A DNA stretch of 64,000 nt, taken from contig JBEIIG010000006.1 in the NCBI GenBank assembly GCA_040380855.1, forward strand, positions 32,509 through 96,508, given 5' to 3'. Numbering within the stretch: the first letter of the stretch is position 1; every line of letters starts with the position of its first letter. The position numbers were made by a program, and so were the translations under genes. The stretch comes from VFMC01 sp040380855. Lineage in GTDB: Bacteria > Actinomycetota > Acidimicrobiia > Acidimicrobiales > Ilumatobacteraceae. This document shows positions 1 through 9,252 of the stretch, one piece after another. A model generated the notes under the pieces. That model had not been told where the DNA came from and ran no database searches. It saw nothing but the letters and a program-made list of their open reading frames with translations.

Positions 1-3000
1 CTGCGCGTTGGTGAGACCCTGCACCACCTGTTTGCGGGTGACGGTGACCGCCAGCAGCAGCAGGCGGCGCACCCCGGCACGCATCACCCGTGCCTGCAGT
101 TCGGGGGTGGTGAAGATGCGCAGGCTCACGCTGTCGCCGTCGTCGAGCAGTGCCGGATAGCCGAGCACGCTGTGCCCGTCGCCCACCGTCTCGACCTGCT
201 GCGGCAGCGTGCCGACGTCCCAGGTGACGATGCCCGCCCGCTCGGCCAGCGGCGCCGAGGCGGCGATGGCGGCCCGCATCCGTCCCTCGAGCGCTCGCCG
301 CAGCGCGTGGATGTCCTTGCCGATGCCGAGGCTGGTGCCCGATGCGTCGTCGATCGAGAACGTCATGCGCAGGTGATCGGGCACGCGTGCCCCGTCGAAC
401 AGGGCGGGTGCGACCCGTTCGCCGAGCATCTCGGTGAGCACCCGGGCGAGCGACGCCACCAGCCGCCCATCGGCCGGGTCGATACGACGGCACGCGGCGG
501 CGATCGTCTCGGCCGCCGGCACCATCGCGCGCCGCACCTCTTTGGGCAGGGTGCGGCACAGCGCGGTCACCAGCTCTTCGCGCAGGCCGGGCACCAGCCA
601 GTCGAACCCTTCGTCGCCCACGCGGTTCAGCACCGTGAGCGGTACGTGCACGGTGGCACCGTCGTCGGGCGCGCCCGGCTCGTACCGATAGGTGAGGCGC
701 AGGTCGAGGCCGTCGTAGTGCCAGGTGTCGGGGAACTCGTCGGTGACCGCAGGGCCGGCCACGTCGCCGAGCAGCGCCTCGGCGGTGATGTGGAGCGCAT
801 CGGGACGGGTGCGGCGCTCCTGTTTCCACCACCGGTCGAAGTGGCGGGTCGACACCACGTCTGCGCCCACCCGGCGGTCGTAGAAGGCGAACACCATCTC
901 GTCGTCGATCAGGTCGAACCGACGCACACGGTCACCCATCGTGCGCAGGTCGTGGAGGATGGCCCGGTTCTCGGCCACGAACGTGTGCTGGGTCTCCCAC
1001 TCGCCCTCCACCAGGGCGTGGCGGATGAACATCTCGCGTGCCAGATCGCGGTCGAGCCGGTCGAGGCCGATGGTGCGGCCCGCCACGATCGGCAGGCCGA
1101 ACAGCGTCGCCCGTTCGATCACCACCGCCCGGCCGTTGTGTGCATCCCAGGTGGGGTCGCCGTACGAGTACTTCACGAGTGGGCCGGCCAGACGTTCGGC
1201 CCACTCGGGTTGCACCGCTGCCGTCATCCGTCCCCACAGCCGGTTGGTCTCGACGAGTTCGGCGGCCATCAACCACTTCGGTGGTTTCTTCGCCAGCACC
1301 GACCCCGACGCCACCACGAACTTCGAGCCGTACGCGCCGCGGAACTCGCGGCTGTCGCCGTCGCGCACACCCAGATGGCTGAGCAGGCCCGACAGCAGTG
1401 CCTGGTGGACGCGGTCGGGATGGGCCGCCTCGGTTCCACCGCGCACACCGAGCTGCCCGGCCACCTGGCGCAACTGGCTGTAGAGGTCTTGCCATTCGCG
1501 GACGCGCAGGTAGTTCAGGTACTCGGCCCGGCACAGCTTGCGGAACTGGTTGCTGCTCAACTGCTGCTGCTGTTCGCGCAGGTTGTCCCACAGTTTCACC
1601 AGCGCCAGGAAGTCGCTGCCCTGTGCGGCGAAGCGACGATGCGCCTCGTCGGCAGCCTGGCGGTGTTCGGCGGGGTGTTCACGTGGGTCCTGGATCGACA
1701 GCGCAGCAGCGATGACCAACACCTCGCGCACCCCGCCGTGCCGATCGGCCTCCAGCACCATGCGGCCGAGGCGCGGGTCGACTGGCAGCCGGGCGAGGCG
1801 TTTGCCGATCGCGGTGAGTCGGCGATGCGCGTCGTCGGCGCCGTCGGCGGGCTGCAGGGCACCCAGTTCGTCGAGCAACGCATAGCCGTCGCGCACCGAG
1901 CGTCGGTCGGGCGGTTCGACGAACGGGAACGCCGCCACGTCGCCCAGGCCGAGTGCCGTCATCTGCAGGATGACCGATGCGAGGTTGGTGCGCAGGATCT
2001 CGGGCTCGGTGAACTCGGGCCGCGCGGCGAACTCGGCCTCGTCGTACAGGCGGATGCAGATACCGGGTGCCACGCGGCCGCAGCGGCCGGCGCGCTGGTT
2101 GGCCGAGGCCTGCGAGATCGGTTCGATGGGCAGGCGCTGCACCTTCAGCCGGTGGCTGTAGCGCGAGATGCGGGCCACGCCGGTGTCGACGACGTACCGC
2201 ACACCGGGCACGGTGAGCGAGGTCTCGGCGATGTTGGTGCTCAGCACCACCCGCCGACCGGTGTGGGGCTGGAAGATGCGGTGCTGCTCGACCGAGCTGA
2301 GTCGGGCGTACAGCGGCAGCACCGTGGTGTTGCGCAGGTCGAGGCGGCGCAGCGCATCGGCTGCGTCGTGGATCTCGCGCTCGCCCGACAGGAAGACCAA
2401 GATGTCGCCCGGCCCCTCGGCGCTCAGTTCCTGCACGGCATCGCAGATGGCCTGCACCTGGTCGACGCCGCCCTCGTCGCCGCCGAATCCGTCGGCCTCG
2501 ATGGGGCGGTAGCGCACCTCGACGGGATAGCTGCGACCGCTCACCTCCACCACCGGTGCACCGTCGAAGTGTTCGCTGAACCGGGCGGTGTCGATGGTGG
2601 CCGAGGTGACGATCACCTTCAGGTCGGGGCGCTTCGGCAACAGTTGCTTCAGGTAGCCCAGCAGGAAGTCGACGTTCAGGCTGCGCTCGTGCGCCTCGTC
2701 GATGATGATCGTGTCGTAGCGGCGCAGCATGCGGTCGCGTTGGATCTCGGCGAGCAGGATGCCGTCGGTCATCACCTTCACGAGGGTCTCGGGGCCTACC
2801 TTGTCGGTGAAGCGCACCGTGTACCCCACCGCCGCGCCGATCGACGATCCGAGTTCCTCGGCCACCCGTTCGGCGATGGTGCGCGCCGCGACGCGTCGGG
2901 GCTGGGTGTGGCCGATCATGCCCTCAACCCCGCGGCCCAGTTCGAGGCACAACTTGGGCAGCTGGGTGCTCTTGCCCGAACCGGTCTCGCCGGCCACCAC

Positions 3001-3138
3001 CACCACCTGATGGTCGCGGATGGCGGCCAGCAGCTCGTCGCGCATTCCTGCGATCGGCAGCGACTCGGGCGTGTCGAACGCGCCGGCCGACCGCATCGAT
3101 GCGGCCAGCACTGCACGGGGCGACGAGGGGGCGTTCAT
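1..3138 (-). CDS. hrpA: ATP-dependent RNA helicase HrpA, C-terminus cut by window edge
   Basis: DEAH-box RNA helicase. Reading the complement from ATG 3138, Walker A GETGSGKST lies at residues 50-58 and DEAH at 147-150, followed by SAT, then the motif V/VI region ending in the QRAGRCGR arginine-finger motif. About 1046 residues are visible, so roughly the last 250 of a usual ~1300-residue HrpA lie beyond the left edge. HrpA acts in the cytoplasm on structured RNA and, in E. coli, on stalled ribosomes and fimbrial mRNA. It follows the monooxygenase on the same strand with a 43-nt gap and could be co-transcribed. The family is certain; the substrate here is unknown. The opposite strand carries a 1025-codon open frame that is only a GC-rich shadow. 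Confidence 0.95.
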   Translation of the reverse strand, partial: MNAPSSPRAVLAASMRSAGAFDTPESLPIAGMRDELLAAIRDHQVVVVAGETGSGKSTQLPKLCLELGRGVEGMIGHTQPRRVAARTIAERVAEELGSSIGAAVGYTVRFTDKVGPETLVKVMTDGILLAEIQRDRMLRRYDTIIIDEAHERSLNVDFLLGYLKQLLPKRPDLKVIVTSATIDTARFSEHFDGAPVVEVSGRSYPVEVRYRPIEADGFGGDEGGVDQVQAICDAVQELSAEGPGDILVFLSGEREIHDAADALRRLDLRNTTVLPLYARLSSVEQHRIFQPHTGRRVVLSTNIAETSLTVPGVRYVVDTGVARISRYSHRLKVQRLPIEPISQASANQRAGRCGRVAPGICIRLYDEAEFAARPEFTEPEILRTNLASVILQMTALGLGDVAAFPFVEPPDRRSVRDGYALLDELGALQPADGADDAHRRLTAIGKRLARLPVDPRLGRMVLEADRHGGVREVLVIAAALSIQDPREHPAEHRQAADEAHRRFAAQGSDFLALVKLWDNLREQQQQLSSNQFRKLCRAEYLNYLRVREWQDLYSQLRQVAGQLGVRGGTEAAHPDRVHQALLSGLLSHLGVRDGDSREFRGAYGSKFVVASGSVLAKKPPKWLMAAELVETNRLWGRMTAAVQPEWAERLAGPLVKYSYGDPTWDAHNGRAVVIERATLFGLPIVAGRTIGLDRLDRDLAREMFIRHALVEGEWETQHTFVAENRAILHDLRTMGDRVRRFDLIDDEMVFAFYDRRVGADVVSTRHFDRWWKQERRTRPDALHITAEALLGDVAGPAVTDEFPDTWHYDGLDLRLTYRYEPGAPDDGATVHVPLTVLNRVGDEGFDWLVPGLREELVTALCRTLPKEVRRAMVPAAETIAAACRRIDPADGRLVASLARVLTEMLGERVAPALFDGARVPDHLRMTFSIDDASGTSLGIGKDIHALRRALEGRMRAAIAASAPLAERAGIVTWDVGTLPQQVETVGDGHSVLGYPALLDDGDSVSLRIFTTPELQARVMRAGVRRLLLLAVTVTRKQVVQGLTNAQ

Positions 3139-3181
3139 GGGCGGCGACCAGTCTGCCGCCGCGGCCGGTCGGCGCGACGCG

Positions 3182-5143
3182 TCAGCCCAGCAGGTCGAAG
3201 TCGCTCGGGTCGGGCTGCTTGGTGCGCTGCCAGTACTCGAGCAGGGTGAACGGCCAGTTCTGTGCCACGCGGCCCTTTGCGTTCTTGTACCAGCTGTTCA
3301 CCGGGCTCCAACCCCAGGCCATCCGCTTGTTCTCGGCATCCACCGCCTCGTTGAACCGGTCGTGCACCTCGCGCTTCACCTCGAGGGCAGTGGCACCTTC
3401 GCCGAGCATCATCTTCAGCAGGCCGAGGATGTAGCGCACACCGCACTCGCTGAAGTAGATGATGCTGCCGTTGATGACGATGTTGGTGTTCGGGCCGTAC
3501 AGGCAGAACAGGTTGGGGAAGCCCGGCACCACCACACCCAGATAGGCACGCGCGTCGCCGTCCCACTGTTCGTGCAGGTCGATGCCGTCACGGCCGGTCA
3601 CGCGCATCGGCGCCAGGAAGTTCGAGGCCTGATAGCCGGTGCCGTAGATGATGACGTCGGCGTCGTAGTGGCGGCCGTCGGCCATCGTCACCCCGGTGGT
3701 GTCGACATGCCCGATGCGGTCGGTGACGAGCTCGACGTTGGGGCGCTTCAGGGTGCTCGCCCAGATGCCGTTGTCGCGGACGGCCCGCTTCGCGCCGGGC
3801 GGGTAGTCGGGGATCACTTTGGCCAGCAGATCGGGACGGTCGCCGAACTGCTCCTGGTAGTAGAGCAGCAGCATCTGCTTGCCCATCTCGCTGATCTCGC
3901 TCACCGACGTTCCGTCACCGTGCCAGTGCGGGTCGACCCGTACCCCTTCCAGCGCGCCGTCGCCCATCCGCCAGAAGATGGCGAAGCGGGTGAGTTCGCT
4001 GTAGGTGGGCACATGCCGGTAGAGCCACCGCAGGCCGGGTGCCACCGGGTCGTGGTAGTCGGGCGTCGGGGCGATCCACGGCGGGGTGCGCTGGAACACC
4101 GTCACACTGCCGGCGACCTTGGCCACCTCGGGGATGAACTGCAGGGCGCTGGCACCGGTGCCGATGACGAGCACCCGCAGTCCGGTGAGGTCGAGGTCGT
4201 GACGCCATTCGGCCGAGTGGAAGGAGGGACCCTCGAACTCGGCGATGCCGTCGATCGTCGGCCACAACGGGCGGTTCAGTTGGCCGACGGCGCTGATGAC
4301 CGCATTCGCCCGGATCGACTGGTCGACCCCTGCCGAGTCGGTGTAGTGCACGGTCCACAGCAGTTCGTCGTCGCTCCAGGTGGCCGACTGCACCGTGCAG
4401 CCCGAGCGGATGTTGGGGGTGATGCCGAAGGCCTCGGCGCAGTCGTGGAAGTAGCGCTCGAGCACGGGCTGGGGCGAGTAGTGCGACGGCCAGTCGTGAC
4501 GCTGGGCGAAGCTGTAGCTGTAGTTGTGGTTCGGGTTGTCGACCCGACACCCCGGGTAGGCAGCCTCGTGCCAGGTGCCACCGACGGCGTCGTTCTTGTC
4601 GAGGATCGTGTAGCTGATGCCCGCCTGCTGCAGACGGTGCGCCGACACGATGCCCGACATGCCGCTGCCGATGATGACCACCCGGAAGTCGACATCGGGG
4701 GCCACCTGGGCGAGGGTCCAGTCGGGTGCACGGCGGTCCTCGCCGCGATAGGCGAGTTCCTCTTCGAGCAGGGGCAGATAGGGCGCCATGCCCTCGGTGA
4801 GGCCGACGGTGTACTCGAGGATCCGCTGCAGGTCGGCGTCGCTCGGTGGCGGGGCGGGCACACATCCCCCGTCGCGGTAGCGCGCCAGCGCATCGAGGGC
4901 GATCTCGCGGATGAGCGACTGCTGCTCGTCGGTGAGGCCGCCCTGCGGCATCGAGATGAGCAGCGGGTCGATCCGCAGTTCGGGCCGCAGCAGCGACAGG
5001 TCGCCGGTGAGGTAGGCCAACGCGGGCAGCAGCGGCGGGAGGTGGGCGTCGTCGAGCGCGGCGCGGATGTCGTCGTCGGATTCGGTGATCGGTTCGACTC
5101 CGCTGACGAAGGGACTCGGTGACGACGACACGCTGAGCGACAT
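3182..5143 (-). CDS. Flavin-containing / Baeyer-Villiger-type monooxygenase
   Basis: 653 residues. Two Rossmann motifs bind FAD (GSGMSG, 159-164) and NADPH (GTGASA, 328-333). Between them is the Baeyer-Villiger fingerprint F303-x-G-x3-H309-x3-W313, here followed by R where the consensus has P or D. A roughly 150-residue N-terminal extension precedes the FAD fold, as in the long type I enzymes related to cyclohexanone, phenylacetone and steroid monooxygenases. It would insert one oxygen atom next to a ketone using NADPH and O2; the substrate cannot be read from sequence. The gene diverges from a small flavin-binding protein gene at 5237. The start ATG 5143 is the only good one, and no strong Shine-Dalgarno is seen. 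Confidence 0.88.
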   Translation of the reverse strand: MSLSVSSSPSPFVSGVEPITESDDDIRAALDDAHLPPLLPALAYLTGDLSLLRPELRIDPLLISMPQGGLTDEQQSLIREIALDALARYRDGGCVPAPPPSDADLQRILEYTVGLTEGMAPYLPLLEEELAYRGEDRRAPDWTLAQVAPDVDFRVVIIGSGMSGIVSAHRLQQAGISYTILDKNDAVGGTWHEAAYPGCRVDNPNHNYSYSFAQRHDWPSHYSPQPVLERYFHDCAEAFGITPNIRSGCTVQSATWSDDELLWTVHYTDSAGVDQSIRANAVISAVGQLNRPLWPTIDGIAEFEGPSFHSAEWRHDLDLTGLRVLVIGTGASALQFIPEVAKVAGSVTVFQRTPPWIAPTPDYHDPVAPGLRWLYRHVPTYSELTRFAIFWRMGDGALEGVRVDPHWHGDGTSVSEISEMGKQMLLLYYQEQFGDRPDLLAKVIPDYPPGAKRAVRDNGIWASTLKRPNVELVTDRIGHVDTTGVTMADGRHYDADVIIYGTGYQASNFLAPMRVTGRDGIDLHEQWDGDARAYLGVVVPGFPNLFCLYGPNTNIVINGSIIYFSECGVRYILGLLKMMLGEGATALEVKREVHDRFNEAVDAENKRMAWGWSPVNSWYKNAKGRVAQNWPFTLLEYWQRTKQPDPSDFDLLG

Positions 5144-5222
5144 GGGGGGATCATCGCCGCCGCGGCCGGGCGGAAGCGAAGCGGAGGAACCATCTGCGAT
5201 GGTGTGCCTGCACCAGCAGGGC

Positions 5223-5228
5223 TAGGGT
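5223..5228 (+). promoter_or_regulatory. -10 hexamer TAGGGT of a leaderless gene
   Basis: TAGGGT ends 8 nt before ATG 5237, so transcription should begin at or next to the start codon. It favours ATG 5237 over the in-frame GTG at 5204, which lies upstream of this hexamer. Confidence 0.55.
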
Positions 5229-5236
5229 CGCACGCG

Positions 5237-5656
5237 ATGACGACCAGCGGCCACGAACCGGGCACCGAGACGCTCGACGAGGAGGAGTGCCGGGCACTGC
5301 TGGCCCTGCGCGGCATGGGCCGGGTGGCGTTCGTCGCCGACGGGTTCCCGATGATCCTGCCGGTGAACTACACCCTCGTCGGCGGGTTGATCGTGTTGCG
5401 TACCGACCCGGGTAGCAAGCTCACCCACCTGCCGCTGGCGCCTGCCGCGTTCGAGATCGACGGCCGCGACGACCACCGCACGATGTGGAGCGTGGTGGTG
5501 CAGGGCCATGCCCGCGAGATCACCACTGCGCTCGGCGACACCTACGAGCGGGTACGCGCTGCCGCCATCGACGTGCTGGCCCCTGGCGACAAGGCGCACT
5601 GGATCGGCATCGAGATCGAGCGGATCAGTGGTCGGCGCATCGCCGCCGATCACTGA
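5237..5656 (+). CDS. Pyridoxamine 5'-phosphate oxidase-like FMN-binding protein
   Basis: 139-residue split-barrel protein of the Pyridox_ox_2/NimA-like group. Visible features are the N-terminal helix EECRALLALRGMGRVAF, the strand PVNYTLVGGLIVLRTDPGSK that builds the flavin pocket, and a central VVVQGHAREI segment. Members bind FMN or F420 and reduce small molecules, or have no known activity; a pyridoxamine oxidase role is not implied. The ATG at 5237 is chosen over GTG 5204 because of the -10 hexamer between them. It diverges from the monooxygenase and precedes a GST-like gene by 25 nt, which has its own -10. Confidence 0.8.
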   Translation: MTTSGHEPGTETLDEEECRALLALRGMGRVAFVADGFPMILPVNYTLVGGLIVLRTDPGSKLTHLPLAPAAFEIDGRDDHRTMWSVVVQGHAREITTALGDTYERVRAAAIDVLAPGDKAHWIGIEIERISGRRIAADH

Positions 5657-5669
5657 AACTTGTGGCTGA

Positions 5670-5675
5670 TACCGT
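5670..5675 (+). promoter_or_regulatory. -10 hexamer TACCGT of a leaderless gene
   Basis: TACCGT ends 6 nt before ATG 5682. It gives the GST-like gene its own transcription start even though it sits only 25 nt after the previous gene. Confidence 0.5.
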
Positions 5676-5681
5676 GACACA

Positions 5682-6728
5682 ATGTCCGCGACCGCCTCGT
5701 CTCGCCATCCGTTGAAACTCGCCGGTGCGTACGGTTCGCCGTACTCGCTGAAGATGAGGGCCGTGCTGCGGTACCGACAGATCCCGTTCACCTGGGTGCT
5801 GCGCGACTCACCGCTCGACGACCTGCCACCGGTGCCGGTGCGCCTCATCCCCGTCATCGCCTTCCCCGACGCCGACGGCACCTACACCGACGCGATGATC
5901 GACTCGAGCCCGCTCATCGACCGCCTCGAACGCGAGTGGTCGGGCCGCAGCCTCACGCCCACCAGCGCGCCGATCGAGTTCATCGACCGGTTGATCGAGG
6001 ACTACGCCGACGAGTGGGTGACCAAGGCGATGTACCACTACCGCTGGTTCTACGACGAGGCCATCGACAAAGCGGGGCGGCTGCTGCCGCTCGACATGAA
6101 CCTGCACGTATCGGACCGCGGCTGGGCGAAGGGTCGCGAGTTCATCACCCAGCGCCAGATCGGCCGGCGCGCCCTGGTGGGCTGCACCGACGAGAACCGC
6201 CCGGTGGTCGAGGCGTCGTACGAGCGGCTGCTCGACATCCTCGACGCCCTGTTCCACGAGCACCCGTTCACACTCGGCACTCGGCCGGGCCGGGGCGACT
6301 TCGGCCTGTTCGGCCAGTTGCGCCAACTGGTGATGTTCGACCCGGTGTCGGCACGCGTGGCGATCGCCCGCTCGCCCCGAACGGTGAACTGGGTCGAGCG
6401 GGTCGACGACCTCTCGTGGTGGCCGGTCGACGACGAGGTCGGCGGATGGTGCGACGGTGCCACCGTGCCCGACGCGACGAAGGCGTTGCTGGCCGAGATC
6501 GGGCGCACCTATGCACCGTTCATGCTGGCCAATGCAGCGGCCCTCGAGGTCGGTGCCGACATCGTCGAGGTGATCATCGACGGACAGCCCTACCGGCAGG
6601 CGCCGTTCACCTATCAGGGCAAGTGCCTGGTGTGGCTCCGCGAGCACTACACCGCACTCGCTGCCGCCGACCGCACGACGGTCGACTCGTTGCTCGCCGG
6701 AACCGGATGCGAGAGGCTGTTCGGATGA
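5682..6728 (+). CDS. Glutathione S-transferase-like protein
   Basis: 348 residues. The N-terminus (residues 10-80) is a thioredoxin-like GST domain: the helix-1 start GAYGSPYSLKMRAVLRYRQIPF, the cis-Pro segment RLIPVIAFPDADG, then SSPLIDRLE. The rest is helical, with an aromatic stretch around 115-125. It is longer than canonical GSTs (about 210 residues), like several actinobacterial GST-N proteins. The physiological thiol may be mycothiol or another compound rather than glutathione. Its stop overlaps the start of the DsbA-family gene (ATGA), so the two are translationally coupled and probably work together in thiol or aromatic chemistry. Confidence 0.75.
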   Translation: MSATASSRHPLKLAGAYGSPYSLKMRAVLRYRQIPFTWVLRDSPLDDLPPVPVRLIPVIAFPDADGTYTDAMIDSSPLIDRLEREWSGRSLTPTSAPIEFIDRLIEDYADEWVTKAMYHYRWFYDEAIDKAGRLLPLDMNLHVSDRGWAKGREFITQRQIGRRALVGCTDENRPVVEASYERLLDILDALFHEHPFTLGTRPGRGDFGLFGQLRQLVMFDPVSARVAIARSPRTVNWVERVDDLSWWPVDDEVGGWCDGATVPDATKALLAEIGRTYAPFMLANAAALEVGADIVEVIIDGQPYRQAPFTYQGKCLVWLREHYTALAAADRTTVDSLLAGTGCERLFG

Positions 6729-7468
6729 GCAGCGCACCCGACGCACCCGACACCACCGGCCCCACCACCCCCAGCACCGTCGACTTCCACTTCGACGTGA
6801 TGTGCCCCTACGCCTACCAGACCGCCATCTGGATGCGCGAGGTGCGCGACCAGCTCGGCCTCACCGTGAACTGGCGCTTCTTCAGCCTCGAAGAGGTGAA
6901 CCGGGTGGAGGGCAAGAAGCACCCGTGGGAGCGCGAGTGGAGCTACGGCTGGAGCATGATGCGCATCGGTGCGCTCCTGCGGCGCACCGACATGGCCCAT
7001 CTCGACGCCTGGTACGCGCGCGCCGGCAAGGCGCTGCACGAAGACGGCCACAAGCCGCACGAGCCCGCCGTCGCGCGCCATCTGCTGGCCGAGATCGGCC
7101 TCGACCCGGCCCTGGTCGATGCGGCGATCGCCGATCCCACCACACACGACGAGGTGCGGGCCGAGCACCAGCGGGTCATCGATGCCGGTGGGTTCGGCGT
7201 GCCCACGCTGTTCTTCCCCGACGGGCAGTGCCTGTTCGGGCCGGTGCTCATCGACCCACCCACGGGCGACGCCGCCCTGCGTCTGTGGCACTCGGTCACG
7301 GCGTGGCTCGAGTTCCCGCACCTGTTCGAGTTGCAGCGCCCCAAGACCCCGGCGCACGGCCGAGCCATCGCCACGGCGTTCAAGCCCTATCTCGAGGCCC
7401 GCGACTGGGTGAGCATCAACCGTGGCGAAGTGATCGGCTTCGGCAGCGCCGACCCGCGCAACGCCTGA
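6725..7468 (+). CDS. DsbA-family thioredoxin-fold oxidoreductase
   Basis: 247 residues. The fold starts with VDFHFDVMCPYAYQTA. The active-site position reads C-P-Y-A, with one cysteine rather than CxxC, as in the 2-hydroxychromene-2-carboxylate isomerase/FrnE branch. An alpha-helical insert follows, then the cis-Pro loop GVPTLFFPDG near 160. There is no signal peptide, so it is cytoplasmic. A single Cys argues against disulfide exchange and for isomerase or thiol-conjugate chemistry with its coupled GST-like partner. Start ATG 6725 overlaps the upstream TGA by 3 nt. The substrate is unknown. Confidence 0.78.
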   Translation: MSSAPDAPDTTGPTTPSTVDFHFDVMCPYAYQTAIWMREVRDQLGLTVNWRFFSLEEVNRVEGKKHPWEREWSYGWSMMRIGALLRRTDMAHLDAWYARAGKALHEDGHKPHEPAVARHLLAEIGLDPALVDAAIADPTTHDEVRAEHQRVIDAGGFGVPTLFFPDGQCLFGPVLIDPPTGDAALRLWHSVTAWLEFPHLFELQRPKTPAHGRAIATAFKPYLEARDWVSINRGEVIGFGSADPRNA

Positions 7469-7474
7469 GGCGCA

Positions 7475-8368
7475 TCAACGGTTCTCGAACAGGCCGTCGG
7501 TGGCGGCGGCATCGGCCGCGTCGAGCTGCCACAACTGCAGTGCCGCTTCGGGCCCCTCGCTTGCCCCGTTGCCACGCAGGCTCGCCCAGCCGAGCAGTTG
7601 TCTCGCCCGCTGCGGTAGACGGGCCGCCACCTCGGGCGTGATCGACCGGGCAACCGCCTCTTCCGGCGTCAGCCACCCGACGAGGAAGCCGATGTAGAGC
7701 GCCTTGCGCCACCGGTCGGCGGTGCGGTTCCACCCACCACCGTGCACCAGGCCGCCGACATAGACGAGCGAGCTGCCGGGCTGCAGTTCGACCGGTTGCG
7801 CCGAGGCCGGGTCGATGGGGTGGTCGAGCGGCACGCGATGGCTACCTGGTATCACCATCGTCGCGCCCACCTCGGCGTCGTAGTCGCCGAGTGCGGTCAG
7901 CACCGACACCTGCAGCGGTATGCCGAGGCGGGCGGCGTGCGACCAGTTGGCATCGTCGCGGTGGAGGGGCTGCGCCGGATTCCCCGGGCCGATGTAGATG
8001 GTCTCGGCCTGGCTGAGCCAGTAGTCGCCGCACGACTCGCGCAGCACCGCACCGGTGACATCGTGCAGCAGGCGGTTCAGCAGCAGTTCGTCGACGAACG
8101 CGCGGCTCTTTGCGGCCAGACCCTGGATGCGCTTGGTGTTACCGCCGTAGAAGTCGTCGACGTGATGGAGGAACCCGGGGTCGCGTTCGTCGACGAACGG
8201 CGCGAGTTCGGCATCGATGGCGGCCACGGCGGCAGGGGCGATGCAGTCGACGAGCACGACGGCGCCATCGCGCTGCAGCGCGGCCACGATCTGGTCGACC
8301 GGGGTGCCCGGCGCACAGTGCTGCAGCCCGGCGGCCGAGCCGGCGGGACGTGATGAGATGGGGGGCAA
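7475..8368 (-). CDS. Phytanoyl-CoA dioxygenase (PhyH) family protein
   Basis: 297 residues from TTG 8368. It is a double-stranded beta-helix Fe(II)/2-oxoglutarate oxygenase: the iron ligands H-x-D appear in QPLHRDDANW and the distal H in VYVGGLVHGGG, with VIPGSHRVPLDHP between them. A start at TTG 8449 would add 27 residues outside the fold. TTG 8368 is preferred because TACGGT lies 6 nt upstream, the same spacing as at many other starts here. It would hydroxylate or desaturate a small substrate; which one is not readable. It is convergent with the DsbA-family gene, with 6 nt between stops. Confidence 0.82.
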   Translation of the reverse strand: MPPISSRPAGSAAGLQHCAPGTPVDQIVAALQRDGAVVLVDCIAPAAVAAIDAELAPFVDERDPGFLHHVDDFYGGNTKRIQGLAAKSRAFVDELLLNRLLHDVTGAVLRESCGDYWLSQAETIYIGPGNPAQPLHRDDANWSHAARLGIPLQVSVLTALGDYDAEVGATMVIPGSHRVPLDHPIDPASAQPVELQPGSSLVYVGGLVHGGGWNRTADRWRKALYIGFLVGWLTPEEAVARSITPEVAARLPQRARQLLGWASLRGNGASEGPEAALQLWQLDAADAAATDGLFENR

Positions 8369-8374
8369 GAGGCC

Positions 8375-8380
8375 ACCGTA
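8375..8380 (-). promoter_or_regulatory. -10 hexamer TACGGT before a TTG start
   Basis: On the minus strand TACGGT ends 6 nt before TTG 8368. It supports the shorter oxygenase and a leaderless transcript with a non-ATG start. Confidence 0.5.
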
Positions 8381-8449
8381 GCCATCCCCCACACCCGGCG
8401 GGCGTCGGTCGCGCAGCACCGGACGACGGCAGCCTCTCGTCGACGACAA

Positions 8450-8478
8450 TTGACAGTGCCCCTGCCACTGCCTAGCCT
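8450..8478 (+). promoter_or_regulatory. Promoter TTGACA-17-TAGCCT, leaderless
   Basis: A perfect -35 box (8450-8455) lies 17 bp before TAGCCT (8473-8478), which ends 6 nt before ATG 8485. This is one of three places in the window where both promoter boxes are clear, and it anchors the reading of the other TANNNT hexamers. Confidence 0.75.
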
Positions 8479-8484
8479 CCGCCC

Positions 8485-9252
8485 ATGGCCGACCGTCGCT
8501 CCCCCGTCCCCTACGGAACCCCGAACTTCGAGTGGTTCATGGCGATCAACAGCCGCACCGACGACGGCCCGGTACACATGATCAATCTGATGAAGTACCA
8601 CGAGCGGGCCCAGTACGCCGACGGCACCGACGACGGCGTCACCGGCAAAGAGGCCGACGACCGCTACGCCCCTGTCGCAGTCCTGCGCGAGATCGGCGCC
8701 CGGGTGGTGCTGCACGCCGACGTCGATACCCAACTCGACGGCACGCCCACCTGGGACCGCATCGGCATCGTCGAGTACCCGTCGCGCGCCGAGTTCCTGG
8801 CGATGCAGCAACGCCCCGACTTCGCCAAGAAGCACGAGCACAAAGCGGCGGGCATGAAGGAGACCATCGTGATGGCCAGCCTGCCGCTCCCGCTGCCCGA
8901 CGTGCAGACAGCAGCGGTCGAGCCCGACCCGGCCGACCCGCCGATGATCCTGATGCAGGTCATCCGCTTCGCCGGCCCCGACGGGCGCGACGAGATGGCC
9001 CGCCACAGCGCACTCGCCGCCGGCCCGGCGCTCGAACTGGGCATCCGCCCGCTGGCCTGGTACGCGGTCGAGGCAACCGTCGTCGGCGACGGCCGCCAGT
9101 GGGACGAGGTGCGCTTCAACTGGTACCCGCGCCGATCGCTGTTCGACACGCTCATCGCCGACCCGCGTCATGCCGAAGGACGCGAACACCGCGCCAAGGC
9201 GGTGGAGGAGTCGTTCGTTGCGCTCCTCACGCCGATGATCAATCATTTCTAG
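8485..9252 (+). CDS. Uncharacterised protein, probable DUF1330/EthD-like dimeric barrel repeat
   Basis: 255 residues, no signal peptide. The segment VHMINLMKYHERAQYADG (about residues 30-47) followed by WDRIGIVEYPSRAEFLAMQQRPDF resembles the ferredoxin-like alpha/beta barrel of DUF1330 proteins. A second, weaker copy may occupy the C-terminal half (MILMQVIRFAGPDGRDEM...). I do not recognise a specific family, and function is unknown. Its TAG stop abuts the ATG of the SCO6745-family gene with no gap, so the two are co-translated. It has its own clear promoter. Confidence 0.6.
   Translation: MADRRSPVPYGTPNFEWFMAINSRTDDGPVHMINLMKYHERAQYADGTDDGVTGKEADDRYAPVAVLREIGARVVLHADVDTQLDGTPTWDRIGIVEYPSRAEFLAMQQRPDFAKKHEHKAAGMKETIVMASLPLPLPDVQTAAVEPDPADPPMILMQVIRFAGPDGRDEMARHSALAAGPALELGIRPLAWYAVEATVVGDGRQWDEVRFNWYPRRSLFDTLIADPRHAEGREHRAKAVEESFVALLTPMINHF

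Noticed and set aside
172..3249. A 1025-codon open frame on the plus strand opposite hrpA
   Set aside because: Low-complexity, His/Arg/Gln-rich product typical of antisense frames in GC-rich DNA; hrpA on the other strand has all helicase motifs.
5204..5236. Upstream GTG start for the flavin-binding protein
   Set aside because: The -10 box lies downstream of it and the extra residues precede the conserved fold.
8369..8449. Longer PhyH protein from TTG 8449
   Set aside because: Extra 27 residues are Arg/Gly-rich, outside the domain; TACGGT sits 6 nt before TTG 8368.
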